64,000 nucleotides of DNA from NCBI GenBank assembly GCA_033850885.1, contig JAWWPG010000010.1, positions 1 through 64,000 of the forward strand, read 5' to 3'. The notes below the pieces were generated by a model, which saw nothing but the letters and a program-made list of their open reading frames with translations, made no database searches and had not been told where the DNA came from. The position numbers were made by a program, and so were the translations under genes. Within the stretch, counting starts at the first letter, position 1, and every line of letters begins with the position of its first letter. Of this stretch, positions 8,044 through 16,398 are shown piece by piece. The stretch comes from JAWWPG01 sp033850885. Lineage in GTDB: Bacteria > Actinomycetota > Actinomycetes > Propionibacteriales > Nocardioidaceae.

Positions 8044-8693
8044 CCAGCGCCGACTACTTCGACCGGCTGTACGACGACAACCCGGACCCATGGGACCTGG
8101 CAGCGAGCCCCTATGAGCGCCGCAAGCTCGCTCTGTTGCTCGCCGCCCTGCCGAGACCTCGATACCACAACGCCTTCGAGCCCGGGTGCGCCATCGGTGT
8201 GACCACCGCGGCCCTGGCAGATCGGTGCGACCGGCTGATCGCGATGGACGGCGCAGCCGCCGCCGTGACCCAGGTCCGCGCCCGAGTCAGCAGTCCCCAC
8301 GTCGTGGTCTGCAGCGGCCGGGTGCCCGCGGACTGGCCGGACGGCCGGTTCGACCTCATCGTGATCTCGGAGCTGCTCTACTTTCTCGACGAGGAGGCAA
8401 GGCTCGGGGTGGCGGCGCGAGTGGGCGACTCCCTGCTCCCCGGTGGCGACGTGATCGCCGTGCACTGGCGACATTCGTTCGCCGAGGCGCCCGCCAACGG
8501 GGACCTGGTCCATGCCGAGCTGGCCGCGCGCTTCAGGGCGGCTGGCCTGACCCTCACCGTGGACCACACCGAGGAGCACTTCCTCCTCCAGGCCTACCGC
8601 CGGGTCGCGTCCGAGGGCATCTCGGATCCGAGACACGATCGGCCGGCGGCGACTGGCGCAGGTGTGGGCAAGGACAGTGGAATGGCCCCATGA
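8040..8693 (+). CDS. NodS-like SAM-dependent methyltransferase
   Basis: This 217-residue protein starts at ATG 8040 (ATGA overlap). It opens with YFDRLYDDNPDPWDLAASPY, a signature of NodS-type class I methyltransferases, then FEPGCAIGVTT as the SAM-binding glycine loop and FDLIVISELLYFL. NodS N-methylates the deacetylated amino sugar of Nod factors. The neighbouring deacetylase makes a similar amino-sugar target plausible here. Its stop overlaps the hutH start. Confidence 0.85.
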   Translation: MTSADYFDRLYDDNPDPWDLAASPYERRKLALLLAALPRPRYHNAFEPGCAIGVTTAALADRCDRLIAMDGAAAAVTQVRARVSSPHVVVCSGRVPADWPDGRFDLIVISELLYFLDEEARLGVAARVGDSLLPGGDVIAVHWRHSFAEAPANGDLVHAELAARFRAAGLTLTVDHTEEHFLLQAYRRVASEGISDPRHDRPAATGAGVGKDSGMAP

Positions 8694-10234
8694 GCTCAGC
8701 TGTCCGGGTCGGGGTCGGCCCCGTCTCCTTCGTCGATGTCGTCTCCGTGGCCCGCGAGGGCGCCGCCGTCACGCTCGGCGACGACGCGATCGCCGCTATC
8801 CGTAAGGCTCGGGCGAGTGTCGACGTACTCGCCGCTGCGCCGACCCCGGCGTACGGGATCTCCACCGGCTTCGGGGCCCTGGCGACCCGCCACATCCTCG
8901 AGGACATGCGGGCTCAGCTCCAGCGTTCGCTCATCCGTTCTCACGCGGCCGGCGCCGGGCCCGAGGTCGAGCGGGAGGTCGTCCGGGCCATGATGCTGCT
9001 GCGACTGTCGACGCTGGCGACCGGGCACACGGGCGTCACCGAGCGGACAGCCGAGACGCTGGCCGGCCTGCTCTCCCACGGGATCACCCCCATCGTGCAC
9101 GAGTACGGCTCCCTGGGCTGCTCCGGCGACCTGGCCCCGCTCGCGCACTGTGCGCTGGTGCTGATGGGTGAGGGTGAGGCCCGTGACGTCGACGGGGTAC
9201 GCCGACCTGCCGCCGAGGCGCTCGCGAACGCCGGCCTGGCTCCGGTCGACCTGCAGGCCAAGGAGGGGCTGGCCCTCATCAACGGCACCGACGGCATGCT
9301 CGGCATGCTGGTGCTGGCGCTCGCGGACCTGCGGCGTCTGCTGACGACCGCGGACATCGGGGCGGCGATGTCGGTCGAGGGGCTGCTGGCCACCGACCGG
9401 GTGTTCGCCGCCGACCTCCAGGAACTTCGGCCGCATCCGGGACAGGCCCGGTCTGCCGCCAACCTGCGCGCGCTCCTGGCCGGGTCTGGGGTGATGGCGA
9501 GCCACCAGACGCCGCACTGCAACCGCGTGCAGGACGCCTACTCCCTGCGTTGCTCACCCCAGGTCCTCGGTGCCGCGCGGGACACCGTCGACTTCGCCGC
9601 CGCCGTCGCGACCCGTGAGCTCGCCAGCGCCGTCGACAACCCTGTCGTCCTCGAGGACGGGCGGGTGGAGAGCAACGGCAACTTCCATGGCGCGCCCGTT
9701 GCGTACGTGCTCGACTTCCTGGCGATCCCGATTGCGGACGTGGCAAGCATGGCCGAGCGTCGTACCGACCGCTTCCTCGACAAGGCGCGCAGCGAGGGCC
9801 TGCCGCCCTTCCTCGCGGACGATCCGGGCGTCGACAGCGGCCACATGATCGCGCAGTACACGCAGGCCGCCATCGTCTCCGAGCTCAAGCGGCTCGCCGT
9901 GCCCGCCAGCGTCGACTCGATCCCGAGCAGTGCCATGCAGGAGGACCACGTCTCCATGGGGTGGTCCGCCGCCCGCAAGCTCCGGCGTGCCGTCGACGGG
10001 CTGGCCACCGTCGAGGCGATCGAGATCCTGACGGCGGCGCGCGGTCTCGACCTGCGCAGCCCGCTGACTCCGTCGCCGGCCACGGGTGCCGTCGTCTCGG
10101 CTCTTCGGACGCAGGTGCCGGGGCCGGGGCCCGACCGGCATCTCAGCCCGGAGATCGAGGCGACCGTCGAGATGGTGCGCTCAGGCGTGCTCGTCGACGC
10201 CGCGAACTCCGCCCTGCCGACCCCTCTCGTCTGA
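8690..10234 (+). CDS. hutH: Histidine ammonia-lyase
   Basis: This 514-residue enzyme converts L-histidine to trans-urocanate and ammonia, the first step of histidine degradation. It has YGISTGFG (Tyr55) and SLGCSGDLAPLAH; residues 144-146 (Cys-Ser-Gly) occupy the position that cyclises to the MIO electrophile, usually Ala-Ser-Gly. SNGNFHG and the MQEDHVSMG block are also present. ATG 8690 overlaps the methyltransferase stop, tying it to the upstream four-gene cluster. hutU follows 15 bases later. Confidence 0.95.
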   Translation: MSSAVRVGVGPVSFVDVVSVAREGAAVTLGDDAIAAIRKARASVDVLAAAPTPAYGISTGFGALATRHILEDMRAQLQRSLIRSHAAGAGPEVEREVVRAMMLLRLSTLATGHTGVTERTAETLAGLLSHGITPIVHEYGSLGCSGDLAPLAHCALVLMGEGEARDVDGVRRPAAEALANAGLAPVDLQAKEGLALINGTDGMLGMLVLALADLRRLLTTADIGAAMSVEGLLATDRVFAADLQELRPHPGQARSAANLRALLAGSGVMASHQTPHCNRVQDAYSLRCSPQVLGAARDTVDFAAAVATRELASAVDNPVVLEDGRVESNGNFHGAPVAYVLDFLAIPIADVASMAERRTDRFLDKARSEGLPPFLADDPGVDSGHMIAQYTQAAIVSELKRLAVPASVDSIPSSAMQEDHVSMGWSAARKLRRAVDGLATVEAIEILTAARGLDLRSPLTPSPATGAVVSALRTQVPGPGPDRHLSPEIEATVEMVRSGVLVDAANSALPTPLV

Positions 10235-10249
10235 CCGGAAGGACATCTT

Positions 10250-11923
10250 ATGAGCACTCCCCGCGTGATCCGCGCCGCACGCGGCACCACCTTGACCGCA
10301 AGGTCGTGGCAGACCGAGGCACCGATGCGGATGCTGATGAACAACCTCGACCCCGAGGTCGCCGAGCACCCCGAAGAGCTCATCGTCTACGGCGGCTCCG
10401 GGAAGGCGGCCCGCGACTGGCCGTCGTACGACGCGATCATCCGCTCGCTCACGGACCTGAGGCTGGACGAGACGCTGCTGGTGCAGAGCGGGCGGCCGGT
10501 AGGCGTCATGCGCACCCATGAGTGGGCACCGCGGGTGCTCATCGCCAACTCGAACCTGGTGCCCGACTGGGCGAACTGGGAGGAGTTCCGCAGGCTGGAC
10601 GCTCTCGGTCTCACCATGTACGGCCAGATGACGGCCGGATCCTGGATCTACATCGGCACCCAGGGGATCCTCCAGGGCACCTACGAGACGTTCTCCGCGA
10701 TTGCCGCCAAGTTCGCGGCCGCCGGGCGGAACCGGGGCGGTGACGGGACGCTCGCCGGGACGATCACCCTTACCGCCGGGCTCGGCGGGATGGGAGGCGC
10801 GCAACCGCTGGCCGTGACCATGAACGACGGGGTGTGCATCTGCATCGAGTGTGACGAGTCGCGAATCGTCCGGCGGCTCGAGCACCGCTACCTCGACGTC
10901 CGGGCGGACTCGCTAAAGCACGCCGTCGAGCTGGCCGTCGAGGCGCGCGACGCCAAGAAGCCGTTGTCGATCGGGGTTCTCGGCAACGCCGCGGAGATGG
11001 TGCCGGAGCTGCTCTCGATGAGCGCGCCGATCGACATCGTCACCGACCAGACGTCGGCACACGACCCGCTGATGTACCTGCCGGTCGGCGTCGACTTCGA
11101 CGAGTGGGTCGAGCTGCGCGAGAAGGACGCCGCCGAGTTCACCGAGCGGGCCCGCGAGTCGATGGCGCGGCACTGCGAGGCGATGGTGGGGTTCATGGAC
11201 GCGGGAGCGGAGGTCTTCGACTACGGCAACTCGCTGCGTGCCGAAGCGAAGCTCGGGGGGTTCCAGCGTGCCTTCGAGTATCCCGGCTTCGTGCCGGCCT
11301 ACATTCGGCCGCTGTTCTGCGAAGGGAGAGGTCCTTTCCGGTGGGCGGCGCTCTCGGGTGAGGCCAAGGACATCGCCGCTACCGACCGCGCGATCCTCGA
11401 CCTGTTCCCGGACAACGAGCCGCTGCACCGCTGGATCGAGAAGGCGGGCGACCTCGTCCAGTTCCAGGGTCTGCCGGCTCGGATCTGCTGGCTCGGGTAC
11501 GGCGAACGTGCCCTGGCCGGCGTGCGCTTCAACGAGATGGTAGGCGACGGTCGAATCTCGGCTCCGCTGGTCATTGGGCGCGACCACCTCGACTGCGGCT
11601 CGGTGGCATCGCCGTACCGGGAGACCGAGTCGATGCTGGACGGCTCCGACGCGATCGCCGACTGGCCGCTGCTCAATGCCATGGTCAATGTCGCCTCCGG
11701 AGCGACCTGGGTGTCGATCCACCACGGCGGTGGCGTGGGCATCGGCCGGTCGATCCATGCGGGGCAGGTGGTCGTCGTCGACGGCACCGACCTGGCGGCG
11801 CAGAAGGCCGAGCGGGTGCTCACCAACGACCCCGCGATGGGCGTGATCCGGCATGTCGACGCGGGCTACGACCGGGCCGTCGAGGTGGCGCGGGAGTGCG
11901 ACGTCCCCATCCCCATGCACTGA
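10250..11923 (+). CDS. hutU: Urocanate hydratase
   Basis: This 557-residue cytosolic enzyme uses tightly bound NAD+ to hydrate urocanate to 4-imidazolone-5-propionate. Visible family blocks are GQMTAGSWIYIGTQGILQGT, GLGGMGGAQPLAV, ARICWLGYGER and a C-terminal SIHHGGGVGIG. The length is normal. ATG 10250 follows GGAAGGA. It is co-transcribed with hutH; hutF and hutI lie 7.4-10 kb downstream in a separate cluster. Confidence 0.97.
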   Translation: MSTPRVIRAARGTTLTARSWQTEAPMRMLMNNLDPEVAEHPEELIVYGGSGKAARDWPSYDAIIRSLTDLRLDETLLVQSGRPVGVMRTHEWAPRVLIANSNLVPDWANWEEFRRLDALGLTMYGQMTAGSWIYIGTQGILQGTYETFSAIAAKFAAAGRNRGGDGTLAGTITLTAGLGGMGGAQPLAVTMNDGVCICIECDESRIVRRLEHRYLDVRADSLKHAVELAVEARDAKKPLSIGVLGNAAEMVPELLSMSAPIDIVTDQTSAHDPLMYLPVGVDFDEWVELREKDAAEFTERARESMARHCEAMVGFMDAGAEVFDYGNSLRAEAKLGGFQRAFEYPGFVPAYIRPLFCEGRGPFRWAALSGEAKDIAATDRAILDLFPDNEPLHRWIEKAGDLVQFQGLPARICWLGYGERALAGVRFNEMVGDGRISAPLVIGRDHLDCGSVASPYRETESMLDGSDAIADWPLLNAMVNVASGATWVSIHHGGGVGIGRSIHAGQVVVVDGTDLAAQKAERVLTNDPAMGVIRHVDAGYDRAVEVARECDVPIPMH

Positions 11924-12007
11924 GAAGGTCTGCCGCACATGACGGATGGCGGGTCGGAAGGGCCGACGATGGGCCGGAAGGACGGATGGTCGTGAGGGAG
12001 GCGGAGC

Positions 12008-12841
12008 GTGAAGGTCTTCATCTCCTGTGACATGGAGGGGGTGTCCGGCATCGTCGACTGGTCACAGTGCCGACCCGGCGGCGCCGGGTACGACGCCGGG
12101 TGTGCCCTGATGCTGGCTGAGGTGAACGCCGCCATCGGCGGAGCGCTGGCCGGGGGAGCGGACGAGGTCGTCGTCAACGACTCCCACGGCGGCATGTTCA
12201 ACCTCGATCCGACGCTTCTGATCCGGCCGGCGAGCTACCTGTCGGGCCGGCACAAGCCCGGCTACATGATGGAAGGCCTCGACGCGAGCTTCGACGCGGT
12301 GTTCTTCGTCGGTTACCACGGTTCGATCTCCGGGCCGCCGTCGGTCCTCTCCCACACGTACAACCCTGAGGTCGTCTCGAGCGTACGGCTCAACGGGCGG
12401 CCGGTCGGGGAGAGCGGCATCAATGCCCTTGTCTGCTTGGCGTTCGGTGTTCCGATCGTCCTGATCAGTGGTGACTCCGTCACCCTGGCTGAGGCGGAGT
12501 GGTTCGCGCCCGACAGCGTCGGCGTGGTGACCAAGGAGTCCGTGACTCGCTTCGCCGCCCACCACGTACATCCCGAGGATGCCCGCGACCGGATCCGGGA
12601 CGCAGCGCGGGCCGCCTGCGCGCAGGTCCGGGCGGGTGCGGTGGCGCCGCCCAGGGTCGAGTCGCCGTACCGGCTCGAGATCGACTTCCAGACCGCGGAC
12701 ATGGCCGATGTCGCGTGCTGGATCAAGGGCGTTGAACTGCTGGGCACCCGGTCCGTCGTCATCGGGGGCGACGACGCGCTGGCCGTCTACCGGTCCTTCG
12801 TCGCCGTCACCTACATCACCCGGCAGGCGGGAGGACGGTGA
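12008..12841 (+). CDS. M55 family metallopeptidase (DppA-like D-aminopeptidase)
   Basis: This 277-residue protein opens with MKVFISCDMEGVSGI and carries VNDSHGG and GYHG. Asp8, Glu10, His60 and His104 fall at the same residue numbers as the zinc ligands of Bacillus subtilis DppA, with a Glu at 135 as a likely further ligand. By residue count position 115 is Ser, where DppA has its proposed Cys nucleophile. GTG 12008 follows GGGAGG. Its place after hutHU suggests peptide or amino acid use, but no specific link to histidine is visible. Confidence 0.85.
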   Translation: MKVFISCDMEGVSGIVDWSQCRPGGAGYDAGCALMLAEVNAAIGGALAGGADEVVVNDSHGGMFNLDPTLLIRPASYLSGRHKPGYMMEGLDASFDAVFFVGYHGSISGPPSVLSHTYNPEVVSSVRLNGRPVGESGINALVCLAFGVPIVLISGDSVTLAEAEWFAPDSVGVVTKESVTRFAAHHVHPEDARDRIRDAARAACAQVRAGAVAPPRVESPYRLEIDFQTADMADVACWIKGVELLGTRSVVIGGDDALAVYRSFVAVTYITRQAGGR

Positions 12842-12868
12842 AGCCGGTCTGCATCACCGGCGGATCCG

Positions 12869-13096
12869 CCCGCCATGTCACCTCCGTCCCCTCCGGCTCG
12901 GTCCGCCATGTCACCTCCGCCCCAGGCTGCCACGTCACCTCCCGCTTTTCCCTGGCATGCCAGGCAAGTGCACCGTTTGCCAGGCAGGCCTGGCTGGCAA
13001 ACGGTGCATCCGCCTGGCAAGCCAGGCAAACGCCGCCTAACAACGGGGCATTTCCCGCCCTCCAACAGCGCCTTTCCCCGGCATGCCAGGCAAACG
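12869..13096. repeat. Intergenic repeat block with CCAGGC palindromes and CATGTCACCTCC repeats
   Basis: The spacer between the M55 and amidase genes holds near-repeats of CCATGTCACCTCCG (about 12874, 12908, 12931). It also has a perfect 15-bp hairpin, TGCACCGTTTGCCAG at 12969-12983 with its reverse complement at 12994-13008, and several copies of GCCAGGCAA, two preceded by GGCAT. Short ORFs running through it are repeat artefacts. No gene was seen. Confidence 0.7.
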
Positions 13097-13119
13097 CCCG
13101 GGGCCGGTAGCGTGAGCGG

Positions 13120-14640
13120 GTGACGACTCACCCGGGGAGCGACTGGCCGGACGACGACTCGGCGCTGGCTCTGGCGGGGGCGTTCGATAGCGGTGCGACG
13201 ACGCCCGCCGAGGCCGTGGGCTTCTACCTGGAGCGCATCGGTGAGCTCAGTGAGCTTCTTGGTGCCTTCGTGACCGTCACGGCGGACTCGGCCCGGTCGG
13301 AGGCAGCCGAGGCGACCCGGCGCCTGCAGCGGCACGAGCCGTTGTCACGGTTGGACGGTATCCCGACGGCCATCAAGGATCTCGCGCTCACCGAGGGAGT
13401 CGTGACCCGGTTCGGGTCGGCGGCCATGGGCGACTTCATCCCGCCCTTCTCGGACGAGCCGGTACGTCGGATCAAGGCCGCCGGGCTGATCAGTCTGGGC
13501 AAGACGAACACTCCGGAGTTCGGGCTTCCGTGCTATACCGAACCCGACGTGGCGCCGCCCGCCCGAACGCCATACGACCTCACCCGCAGCGCAGGGGGGT
13601 CGTCAGGGGGAGCTGCCGCAGCCGTTGCGGGGCGCCTGGTCCCGGTGGCGCTCGGCTCGGACGGCGGCGGCTCGATCCGGATCCCGGCAAGCGTCTGCGG
13701 GCTCGTCGGGTTCAAACCGAGCCGAGGACTGGTCAGCCGAGCGCCGGTCTACGGCGACATCTCGGGACTGTCCGCGGCCGGCCCGTTGGCGTCGACCGTG
13801 CGCGACAGCGCCGCCTTCCTCGACATCATCGCGGGACCGACGCCGACCGATGCGCTGTGGGCTCCGGCCACCCGGGACGGCGCGACACTGCTCGACTGGT
13901 GCGGTCGCGACCCGGGAAGCCTCCGTGTCGCGAGGTTCTCGGCCCCGGTCATCGCGGGTGTCGAGGTCGACCCGGAGGTGCTGACCGCGTACGAGGACGC
14001 CACCGCCCTGCTCACCCGGCTCGGCCACGACGTCGAGGACATCGACCTGACGATCGACGAGGCGACGGTCTCGGTGTTCGAGACGGTCTGGGCCGTGAGC
14101 GCCGCGATGTGGCTGGTCGACCCGGCCCGGGAGCATCTGCTTCGCCCGCTCACCCGCTGGCTTCGCGAAAGAGGGGCCTCGACCACGGGTGCGGGATTTG
14201 GGCAGAGCCTGGTGGCCATGGCCCAGGCGAGCGCTCGGCTGCTCGGCCGGCTCGCGCCGTACGACGTCGTCCTGACGCCCACGCTGGCACAGCTGCCGGC
14301 GCCCGTCGGCGGGATCCGCAACGACGACGACCCGGCGGCCGACTTCGAGGCCCAGAAGGCGTTCACCCCGTTCACGGCGGTCTGGAACATCACTGGGATG
14401 CCGGCGGTGTCGTTGCCCTCGGGATGGTCGGAGGCGGGCCTGCCGATCGGGACGATGCTCGCGGCGAGGCCGGGGCAGGACCACCTGCTCTATGCTCTCG
14501 CCGCTCAGGTCGAGGCAGCGATCGAGGGTCAGCGAAGACGCCCTCCTGGGTTACTCTCTCGTGGTACCGAGTCGGCGCCCGGCGGACCCAGGGGGAACGA
14601 TGAAGATCGAGGTTCGGGAGCTCAGCAAGCGATACGGTGA
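13120..14640 (+). CDS. Amidase (amidase signature family)
   Basis: This protein of about 506 residues has the Ser-cisSer-Lys catalytic signature: Lys in IPTAIKDLAL, GGSSGGAAAAVAGRLVPVAL, and SDGGGSIRIPA with the nucleophile serine region. It hydrolyses a carboxamide; the substrate is unknown. GTG 13120 is the start. The frame runs 41 bases into the following ABC gene. The normal fold appears to end near QVEAAIEG, so the last 25-30 residues look like read-on sequence rather than domain. Confidence 0.88.
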   Translation: MTTHPGSDWPDDDSALALAGAFDSGATTPAEAVGFYLERIGELSELLGAFVTVTADSARSEAAEATRRLQRHEPLSRLDGIPTAIKDLALTEGVVTRFGSAAMGDFIPPFSDEPVRRIKAAGLISLGKTNTPEFGLPCYTEPDVAPPARTPYDLTRSAGGSSGGAAAAVAGRLVPVALGSDGGGSIRIPASVCGLVGFKPSRGLVSRAPVYGDISGLSAAGPLASTVRDSAAFLDIIAGPTPTDALWAPATRDGATLLDWCGRDPGSLRVARFSAPVIAGVEVDPEVLTAYEDATALLTRLGHDVEDIDLTIDEATVSVFETVWAVSAAMWLVDPAREHLLRPLTRWLRERGASTTGAGFGQSLVAMAQASARLLGRLAPYDVVLTPTLAQLPAPVGGIRNDDDPAADFEAQKAFTPFTAVWNITGMPAVSLPSGWSEAGLPIGTMLAARPGQDHLLYALAAQVEAAIEGQRRRPPGLLSRGTESAPGGPRGNDEDRGSGAQQAIR

Positions 14641-15568
14641 CACGCTGGCCGTGGACGGGCTCTCGTTCACCGTCGAGCCAGGGCGGGTCACCGGGTTCCT
14701 CGGCCCCAACGGGGCCGGCAAGTCGACGACGATGCGGCTCATCCTCGGCCTGGACCGGCCGAGCCGTGGTGCAGCCACGATCGACGGTCATCGGTACCGC
14801 GAGCTGCCGGTACCGCTAGGGACTGTCGGCGCGCTGCTCGAGGCGCGAGCGGTGCACACCGGCCGAAGTGCCTACCACCACCTCCTGGTGCTGGCGCAAA
14901 CGCAAGGAATTCCGAGTCGCCGGGTGCGCGAGGTGATCGAGCTCGTCGGCCTCGAGAGCGCGGCATCGAGAAGGGCGGGCACCTTCTCCCTTGGCATGGG
15001 CCAGCGGCTGGGCATCGCTGCGGCCCTGCTCGGGGACCCTCGGGTGCTGATCCTGGATGAGCCGGTGAACGGGCTCGACCCGGAAGGCATCGTCTGGATC
15101 CGGACTCTGATGAAGCGGCTGGCGGCGAAAGGCCGCACGATCTTCGTGTCCAGCCACCTGATGGGCGAGATCGCGAACACGGCGGAGCACCTCGTCGTCA
15201 TCGGGCGGGGGAAGCTGATCGCCGACTGCGCGACCGACGAGTTCATCGAGCAGAACAGCGAGCAGTCCGTGCTCGTGAGGTCCCCGGACCTCGGTCGCCT
15301 CAAGGAGCTGGTTTCGGCGGGCGGCGCCCGAGTGCTGGACTCGGCGGACGGCGCGATCTCGGTCTTCAACCTGCCCGCCGCCAGGATCGGCGAGCTGGCC
15401 GCTCAGGAGGGTGTCGTGCTGCACGAGCTGGCGCCCCAGCGGGCGTCGCTCGAGGAGGCCTTCATGGAGCTGACTCGAGACAGTCTTGAGTACGCCGCGC
15501 CATCGGAGGCCGCCGGGCAAGCGCTGAGCGTTGACGCCATCTCGACGACGGAGGCGAGGCCGACATGA
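14600..15568 (+). CDS. ABC transporter ATP-binding protein
   Basis: This 322-residue ATPase has Walker A GPNGAGKST, the signature FSLGMGQRLGIAAALLGDP, Walker B VLILDEP, and an H-loop at SSHLMGE. It has a C-terminal domain after about residue 220. The type fits ABC-2 exporters related to bacitracin/lantibiotic export or daunorubicin-like systems. ATG 14600 lies inside the end of the amidase gene and follows GGGGGAA. It is coupled to the permease by ATGA. Confidence 0.9.
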   Translation: MKIEVRELSKRYGDTLAVDGLSFTVEPGRVTGFLGPNGAGKSTTMRLILGLDRPSRGAATIDGHRYRELPVPLGTVGALLEARAVHTGRSAYHHLLVLAQTQGIPSRRVREVIELVGLESAASRRAGTFSLGMGQRLGIAAALLGDPRVLILDEPVNGLDPEGIVWIRTLMKRLAAKGRTIFVSSHLMGEIANTAEHLVVIGRGKLIADCATDEFIEQNSEQSVLVRSPDLGRLKELVSAGGARVLDSADGAISVFNLPAARIGELAAQEGVVLHELAPQRASLEEAFMELTRDSLEYAAPSEAAGQALSVDAISTTEARPT

Positions 15569-16398
15569 GCACGACAGCGCAGGATACGGCGGCGCAGCCG
15601 ACGGACACGAACGGGTCCTGGCTGGGCCGTGAGCTGCTCGCGGAGTGGACGAAGCTGCGCACCGTGCGCTCCACGATCTGGTCGTTCGTGCTGCTGGCCG
15701 TGCTCACGGTGGGTTTCACGACGCTCTTCACCTGGCTGACCGCCTCGATGTGGGACCAGTCCGACGCGTCGCAGCAGGCGGACATCCGGGCCGACCCGGT
15801 GAGCAACATTCTCGGCTCGGGCCTTTTCCTGGGGCAGCTGACGATCTGCGTGCTCGGGGTGATGGTGATCACGTCCGAGTACTCGACCGGAATGATCCGC
15901 GCGAGCCTGCTGGCAGAGCCACGACGCTGGCGGATGCTGCTGGCCAAGTCGATGGTCTTCACGGTGGTCGTGTTCGTGGTCGGCGAGATCGTCGCCTTCC
16001 CGTCGTTCTTCATCGGGTCCGCGATCCTGCACACCCACGCGCCAGTGTCGCTGGGCGACCCCGGCGTCCTGCGTGCTGTTATCGGAGCCGGCCTCTATCT
16101 GGCCGTGCTCGGGCTGTTCGCGCTCGCCATCGGCGCCATCGTCCGGAACACTCCGGGCTCCATCACCGGGGTGATCGGGTTCATCCTGGTGCTTTCACCG
16201 CTGGCGCAGCTCCTGCCCGGCAACATTGGCAAGTACGTCCATGCCTATCTGCCCGCGGAGGCCGGTCAACTGATCAGCTACGGCCACGCGCCGTCCGACT
16301 CCGTGCTCAGCCCGTGGGAGGGCTTCGGGGTCTTCTGCCTGTGGACGGTCGTGCTGCTGGCGGTCGCGACGTACCTGCTCGAGCGAAGGGATGCCTAG
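15565..16398 (+). CDS. ABC-2 type transporter permease
   Basis: This 277-residue membrane protein has about six hydrophobic segments, starting around WSFVLLAVLTVGFTTLFTWL, with a conserved VITSEYSTGMIRASLLAEP loop typical of ABC-2 permeases. It partners the ATPase encoded just upstream (ATGA overlap). The exported substrate is unknown. Its TAG stop shares the four bases CTAG with the stop of the convergent oxidoreductase gene. Confidence 0.88.
   Translation: MSTTAQDTAAQPTDTNGSWLGRELLAEWTKLRTVRSTIWSFVLLAVLTVGFTTLFTWLTASMWDQSDASQQADIRADPVSNILGSGLFLGQLTICVLGVMVITSEYSTGMIRASLLAEPRRWRMLLAKSMVFTVVVFVVGEIVAFPSFFIGSAILHTHAPVSLGDPGVLRAVIGAGLYLAVLGLFALAIGAIVRNTPGSITGVIGFILVLSPLAQLLPGNIGKYVHAYLPAEAGQLISYGHAPSDSVLSPWEGFGVFCLWTVVLLAVATYLLERRDA

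Noticed and set aside
12811..13335. Short frames in the repeat block between the M55 and amidase genes
   Set aside because: They translate the CCAGGC and CATGTCACC repeats and lack a start signal; treated as repeat artefacts.
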